DNA of 64,000 bases, taken from contig NZ_JAIVAE010000016.1 of NCBI RefSeq assembly GCF_020171785.1, forward strand, positions 18,691-82,690, given 5' to 3'. The notes below the pieces were generated by a model. It made no database searches. It was given only the letters and a program-made list of their open reading frames with translations, and was not told the origin of the DNA. Origin of the DNA: Guptibacillus hwajinpoensis. GTDB lineage: Bacteria; Bacillota; Bacilli; Bacillales; Guptibacillaceae. This document shows positions 33,839 to 41,308 of this stretch, one piece after another. How positions within the stretch are numbered: position 1 is the first letter of the stretch; each line of letters starts with the position of its first letter. Both the position numbers and the translations under genes were made by a program.

Positions 33839-34189
33839 TTAAAAAGCTGAACCAGACTGAGTATACGTAATCGTTACATTCTGTTCCTTCATTTTTTCTA
33901 CTTGTTGATCGAAAGTAATAACACCGTGCTTAATTTGATCTTTTAGGTCAGATGTCATATGCATAGCGCGTTTTGTAAGTTTATCGGTAGTTTCCTCTAC
34001 CGATTTTGCCCATTTCCCATCCTGCTGTTCACCTACGATCACGTTTTGAATCAATGATTTAAAATTTTGATCTTGGTCTTCGATTTGTTCCACAATGCTC
34101 TGTAAGACGTTCGTTTTATAAAGATGATCTTCATGCGGGCGTATAGTTGTATTAAAATTAATTGATTTTCTATCGTCACTTGAAACCAT
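33839..34189 (-). CDS. Small helical protein, probable partner of the lipase-like effector
   Basis: A 116-aa protein, mostly charged helix, e.g. VLQSIVEQIEDQDQNFKSLI and MTSDLKDQIKHGVITFDQQV. It starts 23 bases after the lipase-like gene and is the last gene of the leftward group. No signal peptide or enzyme motif. By position it matches the small LXG-associated proteins that accompany type VII effectors. Family not recognised. Confidence 0.6.
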   Translation of the reverse strand: MVSSDDRKSINFNTTIRPHEDHLYKTNVLQSIVEQIEDQDQNFKSLIQNVIVGEQQDGKWAKSVEETTDKLTKRAMHMTSDLKDQIKHGVITFDQQVEKMKEQNVTITYTQSGSAF

Positions 34190-34212
34190 TAGTACATCTC
34201 CTTTACACCAAA

Positions 34213-36084
34213 CTATCGAGCAATGGTGTTAAACATTGTTGCAATCTTTTCGTCCTTATCGAAGAAGTCTTCTATTGATTTTCTAAAACGATGGAGAAAG
34301 TCATGAGTGTCCTGTATATGCTGATGCAAATAGAAATAAGTTTCTGTAAAATCAACATTCTGTAAAGGAGGGGTAGATTCATGTACCTCAATGCTAATAA
34401 TTTTTGCGGAGTTTCGTGGGGCGTATACCTTTTCATGCAACATCGTCATTTCACCCTGTGGGTTGGTTTCGATTTGGCTGATTCGTTGTAATGTTCGTAG
34501 CCTTTCTATTCGATAAGCCTCAAATATTTCTTCTTCAATAGCTTCGTCTAGACGATTTAGCAAACGTGTTTTTTCTTCTACTATGCTTTGTCCCTGCTCG
34601 TAAATCTTCAATGCAGCAGATATGTTTACATTGATCGGCTGACCATTACTATTCCCTGCAAGCACGAGCTCAATCGAATGTCCATTTGTTACATAAGAAC
34701 GATTGTCACTTGATAGAGCTTTTAACATTTCCGCAATGCCATGACTTTCAACAATTGTATCACCTAGATCTCCAAACTCTTCACCTAGCTTGTTTGCACT
34801 ATCGATAATTGCATTTACTTCGGTAACAAGGTTAAAGACATCATTTAAAGTCTCTCCAATATAAAATCCAGCGGCACCATAAGCAGGTACAATGGCATTA
34901 TATTCTGGGCTCTTATGCATCAGATCAGTATAGATTTCCCTTACATTTTCTAATGAGGACTGTAGATTATCCAGCTCAGAAATAAGTAAGTCTCTTTTAG
35001 CAGGTGTAATGTAATTTGCTTTCAAAAGAGAGTCTCCAATACTTTTAGAATGAGTAGTTACAATTTTGACTCGTTCTAGAAGAGGGTCTATTTTTCTATC
35101 GACATCCTTAAGCATATCGAAAAAGGTACCAATCTCTGTTATATCCAATAGAGCTTTCTTATCGATTTTTCCGTTATCCAGGTATTTTGCATTAATACCT
35201 GTTAATTCTTCAATCGCTTTATCTCTTCCACTTTTATTGAAAGTCTCAGCATAAACTATCGATAATTCTTGAAAACTCTCAAAAACGTCATCTGGAACAT
35301 CTTTGAACAACTCACGAATGCCACCATACTCTGGGTTTGTATCAATAAACTCTGTAGTACCTACTTGTATAAAACCCCTAATACCACTTACACCAAATAA
35401 AGGATCGTCAAACGAAATATCAGAGTGAATGTTTGCTCCTTTTTCCATGTAGTAGTCTTCGGCAAATTCTTTTACTTGATTTGGAGGAAGGGAGTAGACT
35501 GAAGAAGGATCTCCAACATTTATTCCAAACTTTTCATTTACTGCAAATCGAAAATCGACATCACTATCATATAATTGATAAAAACTTGGAGGAGCTCCAT
35601 TCACACTATATATATTATTGAAGCCACCGTTAGTTAATTGCGCAATAGCATTATTATTATGGGCAAGAGAGTGAGATAAACCAATAACAGTTGGTTCTTT
35701 CTCTGGTGAGAATTTTCTTATTGCTTCATCTAAGAATATGGAAGTGCTTTCTGCTTGAGCAATGGACTTACCCGCAAAAATACCAGTGAGATTGTATTCC
35801 CAGTCAATGGCATCAGTAGTCCCTTGTGAAATCAAATAAATTTCGTTCAATCCATTATCATTCGTTAGAGAAATGGCTGTCCCATTGTAACCTGATTCAT
35901 CACCGACTAAATCAATTGAGTCACTAGAATTTAAGATCTTTACTTCACCTGGTAGCTCTCGACCAGTTTCTTCAACGTAGATCCGTTCAATTTCATTTTT
36001 TAGTTCAGCGTTAGATAAGTTTTCATATTCAATGTTGATTAATCGGAGTCGAAGGGTTTTCAATAAAAAAGTGATTTCACTCAC
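34213..36084 (-). CDS. Lipase-like protein with DUF6792-type N domain and long helical tail (candidate reverse-arranged secreted effector)
   Basis: A 623-aa protein; GTG 36084 overlaps the stop of the lipoprotein gene (GTGA). Residues about 50-260 look like an alpha/beta hydrolase. TVIGLSHSLAHNNNAIAQL resembles a lipase nucleophile elbow, with Ser139 as candidate and both flanking glycines replaced (S and A instead of G). The remaining 350 residues are helical with an Ala/Gly-rich hydrophobic segment (AIVPAYGAAGFYIGETL). Enzyme first and helices after, followed by a small helical partner and preceded by a lipoprotein, parallels the Staphylococcus effector TslA. Activity is unproven. Confidence 0.65.
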   Translation of the reverse strand: MSEITFLLKTLRLRLINIEYENLSNAELKNEIERIYVEETGRELPGEVKILNSSDSIDLVGDESGYNGTAISLTNDNGLNEIYLISQGTTDAIDWEYNLTGIFAGKSIAQAESTSIFLDEAIRKFSPEKEPTVIGLSHSLAHNNNAIAQLTNGGFNNIYSVNGAPPSFYQLYDSDVDFRFAVNEKFGINVGDPSSVYSLPPNQVKEFAEDYYMEKGANIHSDISFDDPLFGVSGIRGFIQVGTTEFIDTNPEYGGIRELFKDVPDDVFESFQELSIVYAETFNKSGRDKAIEELTGINAKYLDNGKIDKKALLDITEIGTFFDMLKDVDRKIDPLLERVKIVTTHSKSIGDSLLKANYITPAKRDLLISELDNLQSSLENVREIYTDLMHKSPEYNAIVPAYGAAGFYIGETLNDVFNLVTEVNAIIDSANKLGEEFGDLGDTIVESHGIAEMLKALSSDNRSYVTNGHSIELVLAGNSNGQPINVNISAALKIYEQGQSIVEEKTRLLNRLDEAIEEEIFEAYRIERLRTLQRISQIETNPQGEMTMLHEKVYAPRNSAKIISIEVHESTPPLQNVDFTETYFYLHQHIQDTHDFLHRFRKSIEDFFDKDEKIATMFNTIAR

Positions 36085-36737
36085 GACTCGTCACCCGTTG
36101 TACCTTTTTCATTAAATTTAAAGCTCTTTAACCATTTGAGGAATACCTCTTCTTTACTATTATCCTCACAGCTATCATTGGTTTCTGTGCATTGAATGTA
36201 ATAAGAAATAAGAATACCACCCGTATCTTTCGAGTTTTGTACGTACGCTAGATATCCATAGTTATCTTCTCTATTAAATTTCCCATAATGAAGATCAGCC
36301 GTATCGTTGTCTATTTGTTTAAAATCTACATCTTCAGCAATGCTACCTAAAAGAGATAAATTCGTCTCTAAATTATCTTTTTTTAAATGGCTAATATACT
36401 CAGAAGTAATCCCAATATTATAAGATGAACTTTCAATCCCAATCGAAAGCTGTTCAAATCCCTCATCTTTTGAATAACCTTTTTCACCAATTATTCCCGA
36501 TTTCGGGAAATTCATTTCATAACGATCAATACCAGAAACAAATGAGTAGTAACCTTCCTCTACCTCTTCCGTAGATTTTAAGAAACTTCTAGTAAATTCA
36601 TCCTGCATCGCTCTCGTATCAGGTAAATCTTCAGCAGACACTTTTTCGGGATCCGTGATTGGTCTTTCATTTCCCATTTGGCAACCTCCTATAAAAAGAA
36701 TCATGCACAAGAAAACAAGCTTAACAATAGATTTCAC
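36081..36737 (-). CDS. Lipoprotein, probable immunity protein for the lipase-like effector
   Basis: A 218-aa protein from GTG 36737, GGAGG 8 bases upstream. Signal peptide with lipobox FIGGC; Cys19 is the lipidated residue. The mature part has no recognised enzymatic motif: GIESSSYNIGITSEYISHLK and a final EEVFLKWLKSFKFNEKG. It overlaps the lipase-like gene by 4 bases. Surface lipoproteins serve as immunity to the type VII lipase TslA, so this is the likely role here. Confidence 0.6.
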   Translation of the reverse strand: MKSIVKLVFLCMILFIGGCQMGNERPITDPEKVSAEDLPDTRAMQDEFTRSFLKSTEEVEEGYYSFVSGIDRYEMNFPKSGIIGEKGYSKDEGFEQLSIGIESSSYNIGITSEYISHLKKDNLETNLSLLGSIAEDVDFKQIDNDTADLHYGKFNREDNYGYLAYVQNSKDTGGILISYYIQCTETNDSCEDNSKEEVFLKWLKSFKFNEKGTTGDES

Positions 36738-37006
36738 AATGGAAACCTCCGATTCTGTAAAGTCTTTTAGAATAAGAAAGTATAAACCACCTTATCACCA
36801 TCCAAAATATGTATCTTTTATTATATGATACCTAAACAAAGTATACTAGTAAATAACTGCTTAACTGTTAACGAAGCAATTAAAGCATGATTTTCTTTCT
36901 AATAGAATCAATTACACACTGTTTGTACTTAATTTAACAACTGTTTACAACTTAAATATTTAAAAATCAAAAACTGAGAAATATGATATACCACTCCCTT
37001 CTTAAC
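36738..37006. other. AT-rich intergenic region
   Basis: Divergent promoters of the lipoprotein operon (leftward) and the SRPBCC/ArsR pair (rightward) should be here. It is AT-rich throughout. No gene, repeat or hairpin of note was seen. Confidence 0.5.
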
Positions 37007-37055
37007 TTGATATACAACCAAACGGTGTTACAATAAACATAAAACCAAATGGTGT
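37007..37055 (+). promoter_or_regulatory. Promoter with two ACCA-N2-(T/C)GGT operators
   Basis: TTGATA (37007-37012) and TACAAT (37029-37034) are 16 bp apart. The site ACCAAACGGTGT (37017-37028) fills the spacer and a second, ACCAAATGGTGT (37044-37055), lies just downstream. The core ACCA-AA-TGGT is palindromic. Likely binding sites of the ArsR regulator encoded in the operon, giving autorepression. Confidence 0.7.
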
Positions 37056-37074
37056 CATATCAAGGAGGATCCAC

Positions 37075-37503
37075 ATGAGTGAAACAAACAAAGTACCACA
37101 AATCAAAAAGCAAGTAACCTTTCAAGCGCCCATCGAAAAAGTTTGGAAAGCCGTTTCTTCTCAAGAAGGCATGGCAGAATGGTTTATGCCAAACGACTTT
37201 AAGGCTGTAGAAGGGCATGAGTTTGAGCTAGAAACCCCTTTTGAAACATCCCCTTGTAAAGTCTTAACGGTGAACCCACCAAAAGAACTCTCCTTCTCGT
37301 GGGGAAATCAGGGCTGGGTGATTCACTTTTTATTAGAAGAAGTAGAAGACAAGACGGAATTCACACTCATTCACGATGGCTGGGGTCATCCAGATGAAAT
37401 CATGAAACCAACCGATAAGACGCAGCAAGACGCCCGCAATACGATGAACAACGGCTGGGAAAGCATCGTCAACGATCGATTGCGTAAGGTTGTAGAAGCC
37501 TAA
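37075..37503 (+). CDS. SRPBCC (AHSA1-like) domain protein
   Basis: A 142-aa START-like protein: KKQVTFQAPIEKVWKAVSS, AEWFMPNDFKAVEGHEFELE, then a long C-terminal helix ending NNGWESIVNDRLRKVV. Proteins of this Aha1/YndB-like type bind hydrophobic ligands in a cavity. AAGGAGG precedes the ATG. It overlaps the ArsR gene by one base, a common pairing in Bacilli in which the regulator controls the operon. Confidence 0.88.
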   Translation: MSETNKVPQIKKQVTFQAPIEKVWKAVSSQEGMAEWFMPNDFKAVEGHEFELETPFETSPCKVLTVNPPKELSFSWGNQGWVIHFLLEEVEDKTEFTLIHDGWGHPDEIMKPTDKTQQDARNTMNNGWESIVNDRLRKVVEA

Positions 37504-37829
37504 TGTCGGCAGCGCCTAAGCATGATGTTTATCAGGCAATCGCAGATTCTTCAAGAAGAGAAATCCTCATCCTTCTTGCTAAAGACGATGCATCCATTAA
37601 AGAAATTTGTGAGCATTTCTCGATTAGTCGGACCGCAATCGTCAAGCATTTGAATGTGTTATCAGAAGCTAGTCTGGTCAGTGATCGCAAAGTCGGCCGT
37701 AGCAAAATCTACTCCCTTCAACCCGAGCAGTTAGCAGAAGTAAGAGAATGGGTCTCCTATTTCGAGCAATTCTGGGATAATAAGCTTAGTATGCTGAGGC
37801 ATATGGTAGAGGAGAATGTTAAAGAATAG
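37503..37829 (+). CDS. ArsR-family transcriptional regulator
   Basis: A 108-aa winged-helix repressor. DSSRREILILLAKDDASIKE and ICEHFSISRTAIVKHLNVLS form the HTH; RKVGRSKIYSLQPEQL forms the wing. No cysteine metal site of the ArsR/SmtB kind is visible, so a non-metal signal is likely. ATG 37503 overlaps the preceding stop codon (TAATG). It probably binds the two operators at 37017 and 37044. Confidence 0.88.
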   Translation: MSAAPKHDVYQAIADSSRREILILLAKDDASIKEICEHFSISRTAIVKHLNVLSEASLVSDRKVGRSKIYSLQPEQLAEVREWVSYFEQFWDNKLSMLRHMVEENVKE

Positions 37830-37844
37830 CTTTTGGCCCCAAAA

Positions 37845-37920
37845 TAAAGGAGCATCAATTATACTAATAATTAATGCTCCTCTACCTTTTTTCGAACTAT
37901 CGCATCATAAGAACCGTCCC
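37845..37920. repeat. Half dispersed element with hairpin (terminator of the ArsR operon)
   Basis: AGGAGCAT(C)AATTA and its complement TAATTAATGCTCCT (about 37848-37883) form a hairpin followed by CTACCTTTTTT. The right end AGAACCGTCCC is at 37910-37920. The left end is missing, so the host gene end borders the hairpin directly. Confidence 0.7.
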
Positions 37921-37946
37921 TACGAAGCGTATATTTTTCTAGACTC

Positions 37947-38885
37947 TTATTCACCTACCATACCGTCATTATCATTATCACGCATATAAGGATATAACCA
38001 ATGATCACTCATGATCGGCATAGTGAAACCCGCTGCCTCTGCTTCTTTAATCGTCACTTGTCCATTCCCGTTTGCATCAATACTAGAAATATCACCCTCT
38101 GTGTCTGAAGGCGTTGAATCGTCAGGCTCGCTCTCAGTTAAGCCGAGCGATGCGTTAACTTCATCAGGGTTCACATTATCAAATGTATCAACGATCTCAT
38201 TTCCGTTCAACGTATACGTGTACTGATAACTTGAAGGTATCTGCTTTTCCGTATCCGAATAGGTGATAATGGCTTCGAAATCAGTAGCTTCACCTGCGCT
38301 TCGGATCGCGTCTTCCATATAAGCTTGATCACCATGTCGGTTGAGTGTACTCTCTTGTGGGGTAATGTTATAAGCATTCGATACCCCTCCGAGAGAATCA
38401 GCAATAATATGTCCTTCATCTAAAACGTCACTTTCGACGCCCGGAACCTTTGCCTCATCAGAATAGTACCGTCCAGACGATAATACAGGTTCGTTACGAT
38501 CATCTTGTAAAATGATTTCGTCAGCAACGACACGTACGAGTTGTCCGTATTCATTCGTAAATGCCCAATATTCACGTTCACCGTAACCTATATCAACGAC
38601 GACATTAGGTTCTCGATGTCCAGACAAATCACCACCATCAACTTCAATAAGTTTGTATTCTGAGAACTGTTCATTATTTGGTAGGTCTGGTGTTTCCTCT
38701 TCTACTGATTCATCAACAACCTTAGTGTTCGCTTCTTCTTTTTCACTATTTTCATTTGTTTCAACTGTACTTACTTCTTGTGTATCTGTTTCTGCATTTT
38801 TATTGGATGCCCCTTCTATGTTGGTACAACCAACTATAAAAATGATCGTTAAAAATAAGATGAAATAGTTCATTTTCGTTTTCAT
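37947..38885 (-). CDS. Secreted lipoprotein nuclease (DNA/RNA non-specific endonuclease) with Ca-binding C-terminal motif
   Basis: A 312-aa protein. Signal peptide with lipobox FIVGC (Cys20). An acidic Glu/Thr-rich linker to about residue 80 precedes the endonuclease domain: YWAFTNEYGQLVRVVADEII, DEGHIIADSLGGVSNAYNIT (catalytic His in the DxGH motif) and NRHGDQAYMEDAIR (Asn metal ligand). After an acidic Ser/Asp-rich spacer, SSIDANGNGQVTIKEAEAAG and PYMRDNDNDGMVGE form EF-hand/Excalibur-like calcium loops. Surface-anchored nuclease, likely for DNA scavenging or competition. Single gene. Confidence 0.8.
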   Translation of the reverse strand: MKTKMNYFILFLTIIFIVGCTNIEGASNKNAETDTQEVSTVETNENSEKEEANTKVVDESVEEETPDLPNNEQFSEYKLIEVDGGDLSGHREPNVVVDIGYGEREYWAFTNEYGQLVRVVADEIILQDDRNEPVLSSGRYYSDEAKVPGVESDVLDEGHIIADSLGGVSNAYNITPQESTLNRHGDQAYMEDAIRSAGEATDFEAIITYSDTEKQIPSSYQYTYTLNGNEIVDTFDNVNPDEVNASLGLTESEPDDSTPSDTEGDISSIDANGNGQVTIKEAEAAGFTMPIMSDHWLYPYMRDNDNDGMVGE

Positions 38886-39355
38886 ATTAGAACGCTCCTA
38901 TAATAGGGAAATTTCGTAATGTTAACATCTATTAACGGTACTGCTAAAAAAAATAAAAGAAAGAGTATATTTACTATAGCCACATTGAGTCACTGAAATT
39001 TTTTCTCCGGGAGAAGCTTACCGATATTACGTATTACCCTGTCGTGATTTTCACCAATCGTTCTGAGCATAAATTGAAAGAGCCATTCACAATGGTGATG
39101 TGATTCATCCAGGCGATGTTCTTCCCTTAATTCGCACCAAGAAATTCGTGTGAAGCTGAAGGTTCTGGAAATGTTTGCTCCTATCTACCGATTGATTACT
39201 CTCCCATCGGCTTGGAGCAAAGTTTAGGGCTTAATAGTTAATTATTATCAATTTTTACTTATCATCAATCCTTATGTTTATCTTTTTCACTAAAAAAGCC
39301 CCCGAATGGCTATTCCATTCAAGGGTTTTAATTCCCAAAAGAACACTTCAATAAT
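38886..39355. other. Gene-free region with terminator at 39293-39329
   Basis: About 470 bases. Positions 39000-39200 read as broken frames (for example IHNGDVIHPGDVLPLIRTKK followed by stops) that may be a decayed gene I cannot identify. AAAGCCCC with GAATGG (39295-39309) pairs with CCATTC and AAGGGTTTT (39315-39329), a terminator for the leftward gene at 39356. Confidence 0.5.
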
Positions 39356-39994
39356 TTAATTCACTTTTGATACTGTCAATAACAAACCTTCCGATTGTTT
39401 GTACTTCATATTATATCGAATTGTATCACGCTCAACAGTAGTTTCATTGTTTTCAAAATCATAGTTTTCATCAAATAATTTTAATTCATTCATTATTTCT
39501 TTTACTTCGTCGATAGATTGGTCTTCGTTAGCTAGACCAATTGTAAGTCCCATTGCTAAGACAATATCCGAGCCTTCGCCTTGACCTACTAAAACAACTT
39601 CATGAATTTGTCCTGCATCATCTTTATTTTCTATAATTGTAAGATCTTCGCTAAGTTTTGATGTAATGGAATGATCTGTTTCTTCTGCTTGCTTAAGTTC
39701 AAAAGGTACATCAACTTCTTTAGCCTCGGCCTGGTATGCTTCTACAAATTCTTCATGATTATAAAACAATGGTATAGTTGTATTTGCTACAAGAAAAAAC
39801 GGTGAAGCAAAATAAAGGACACCCACTGTTGTCAAAATAAATCGTGTCGGTTTTTTAAATATTTTTTGCTTCCACAATAAGAAGATCCCTACAGGTGGAA
39901 AGATAATAAGAAAAACCCACATAAACCAGGCTTTTTGATAAAACCGTTTATTTCCTTGTTGTTCTGATCTATGCCGCATCCTTTTCACCACCAT
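39356..39994 (-). CDS. Two-helix membrane protein of unknown function
   Basis: A 212-aa protein. After a basic start, two hydrophobic segments (AWFMWVFLIIFPPVGIFLLW; FILTTVGVLYFASPFFLVA) are followed by an acidic extracellular or cytoplasmic domain with DVPFELKQAEETDHSITSKL and a final LLLTVSKVN. It overlaps the end of the upstream YHYH-protein gene by 26 bases, so the two are co-translated. Function unknown. Confidence 0.7.
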   Translation of the reverse strand: MVVKRMRHRSEQQGNKRFYQKAWFMWVFLIIFPPVGIFLLWKQKIFKKPTRFILTTVGVLYFASPFFLVANTTIPLFYNHEEFVEAYQAEAKEVDVPFELKQAEETDHSITSKLSEDLTIIENKDDAGQIHEVVLVGQGEGSDIVLAMGLTIGLANEDQSIDEVKEIMNELKLFDENYDFENNETTVERDTIRYNMKYKQSEGLLLTVSKVN

Positions 39995-41126
39995 TAAATA
40001 GCTCTGTTATCGACTTTTCAAATATAAAGATAACGTTATCCTTCGCATTCCCCACAAGACTTTCAAGCTTATCCACGACTTTCTCTTGATAAGGAGTTTC
40101 ATTGTCTTCAATTTGCAAATGTTCATATAAAGAAATAGAATCACCTTGTTTATCAGGAACATCTAATCCATATGTATCCACAAGACGTTCCTCTCCCTCT
40201 ATCTCAGTAATCAAGTCCTGGTAAACATCTTTTTTGTTTACTTCAAACAGAAGGTTATACTGTGTTTTTGCCTGTTTTAATTTTGCGTTGTTGTAAAGTT
40301 CCTTAGCGTCTTTTTCTAGCTTTTGGATTGTTTCCTCTCTTATTTGTTCTGTCTTATCTGACTCCTTAACTTCTGCAGCTTCTTCTAGACTTTCAAAAAC
40401 TTCTCTAAATGCTTTTTCATCCAATTTATTTTCAGCTCGCTCAATTGCTTCTTCATACTTCTCTTCTGTTTCTATTTTTGAAATTAATTCTTCCGTTTCA
40501 GTCACAATTTTTTCACTTGTTCGATCATATTCAAGAATCTTATTCGCTTCTTTTTTAGCCTCGTCATACTCTTTATCTTTCAATGCATTTTCAGCGTTAG
40601 AATATATGCTACTAACCGTTGTTGCAACAAATGAATCTATAGCTGATGTATCCTTATTTAGGTCGTAAACCTTTTCAATTTCCTTTAATGCTTCTACATA
40701 TTTTTCTTCTTTTACTAGGCTTTTTGCTATAGATGTGTGTTCATCTGCTTCAACTTGTTTTTCATCTATTTTTGGCTCTGGTTTTGGAGCTGGCTTCTCT
40801 GATTGAGAAGAACTACTAGTATTTGATGAGCTTCCAGTAGATGAGTTTGATGTATTTGAAGACTGGGAACTTGTTGAAGACCCACTTGATGAGTTACTTG
40901 ACGAGTTACTTGACGAACTACTTGAAGAATTACTTGAAGAACTGCTGGAACCGCTATTTCCACTATTATGATTGTGATAGCCTGTACACAAACCTTTATC
41001 GATTGATTTTTGAGAACAGTTATGCCCTCCACTTGAATCAGTTCTCCCCGAATGTGCAAATGCAGATATAGGCTGAGTGATTATCAACAAGATGACTAGA
41101 CCAAGCCCAATCCAATTTGTTTTCAT
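39969..41126 (-). CDS. Secreted YHYH-domain protein with Ser-rich linker and helical repeats
   Basis: A 385-aa protein. Signal peptide (ILLIITQPISAFAHS), then a YHYH-type module: HSGRTDSSGGHNCSQKSIDK and TGYHNHN. Residues about 55-110 are almost pure Ser/Asn/Gly/Thr, an unstructured linker that is a low-complexity repeat in the DNA. From about 120 on it is helical with TPR-like pairs (EEKYVEALKEIEKVYDLNKD, DALKDKEYDEAKKEANKIL). Such YHYH proteins bind surfaces or nutrients. Operon with the membrane protein at 39356. Confidence 0.7.
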   Translation of the reverse strand: MKTNWIGLGLVILLIITQPISAFAHSGRTDSSGGHNCSQKSIDKGLCTGYHNHNSGNSGSSSSSSNSSSSSSSNSSSNSSSGSSTSSQSSNTSNSSTGSSSNTSSSSQSEKPAPKPEPKIDEKQVEADEHTSIAKSLVKEEKYVEALKEIEKVYDLNKDTSAIDSFVATTVSSIYSNAENALKDKEYDEAKKEANKILEYDRTSEKIVTETEELISKIETEEKYEEAIERAENKLDEKAFREVFESLEEAAEVKESDKTEQIREETIQKLEKDAKELYNNAKLKQAKTQYNLLFEVNKKDVYQDLITEIEGEERLVDTYGLDVPDKQGDSISLYEHLQIEDNETPYQEKVVDKLESLVGNAKDNVIFIFEKSITELFNGGEKDAA

Positions 41127-41292
41127 GATGCAAATTCCCCCTTATGAAATCTATATCTATTAAACAATCTTTACCAAGTAATTACAACAGTTATAATAAT
41201 GTTGTAATTATGAGATTTTTTGGATGATTGTTTTTTTAACAGAGCTTTAGGCAATACTACATTAAACTTCAGATAGTCATAATAAAAAAAAG

Positions 41293-41308
41293 ACGAGATA
41301 TCATCTCG
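41293..41308 (-). terminator. Terminator at the end of the PLD-helicase gene
   Basis: On the minus strand GCGAGATGATATCTCGTC forms a hairpin (stem GCGAGA/TCTCGT) followed by a run of T (41283-41290). It overlaps the helicase stop codon at 41301-41303. Confidence 0.7.

Noticed and set aside
40766..41071. Frames opposite or shifted in the Ser-rich part of the YHYH gene
   Set aside because: Low-complexity codon repeats open all frames; only the frame with signal peptide is supported.
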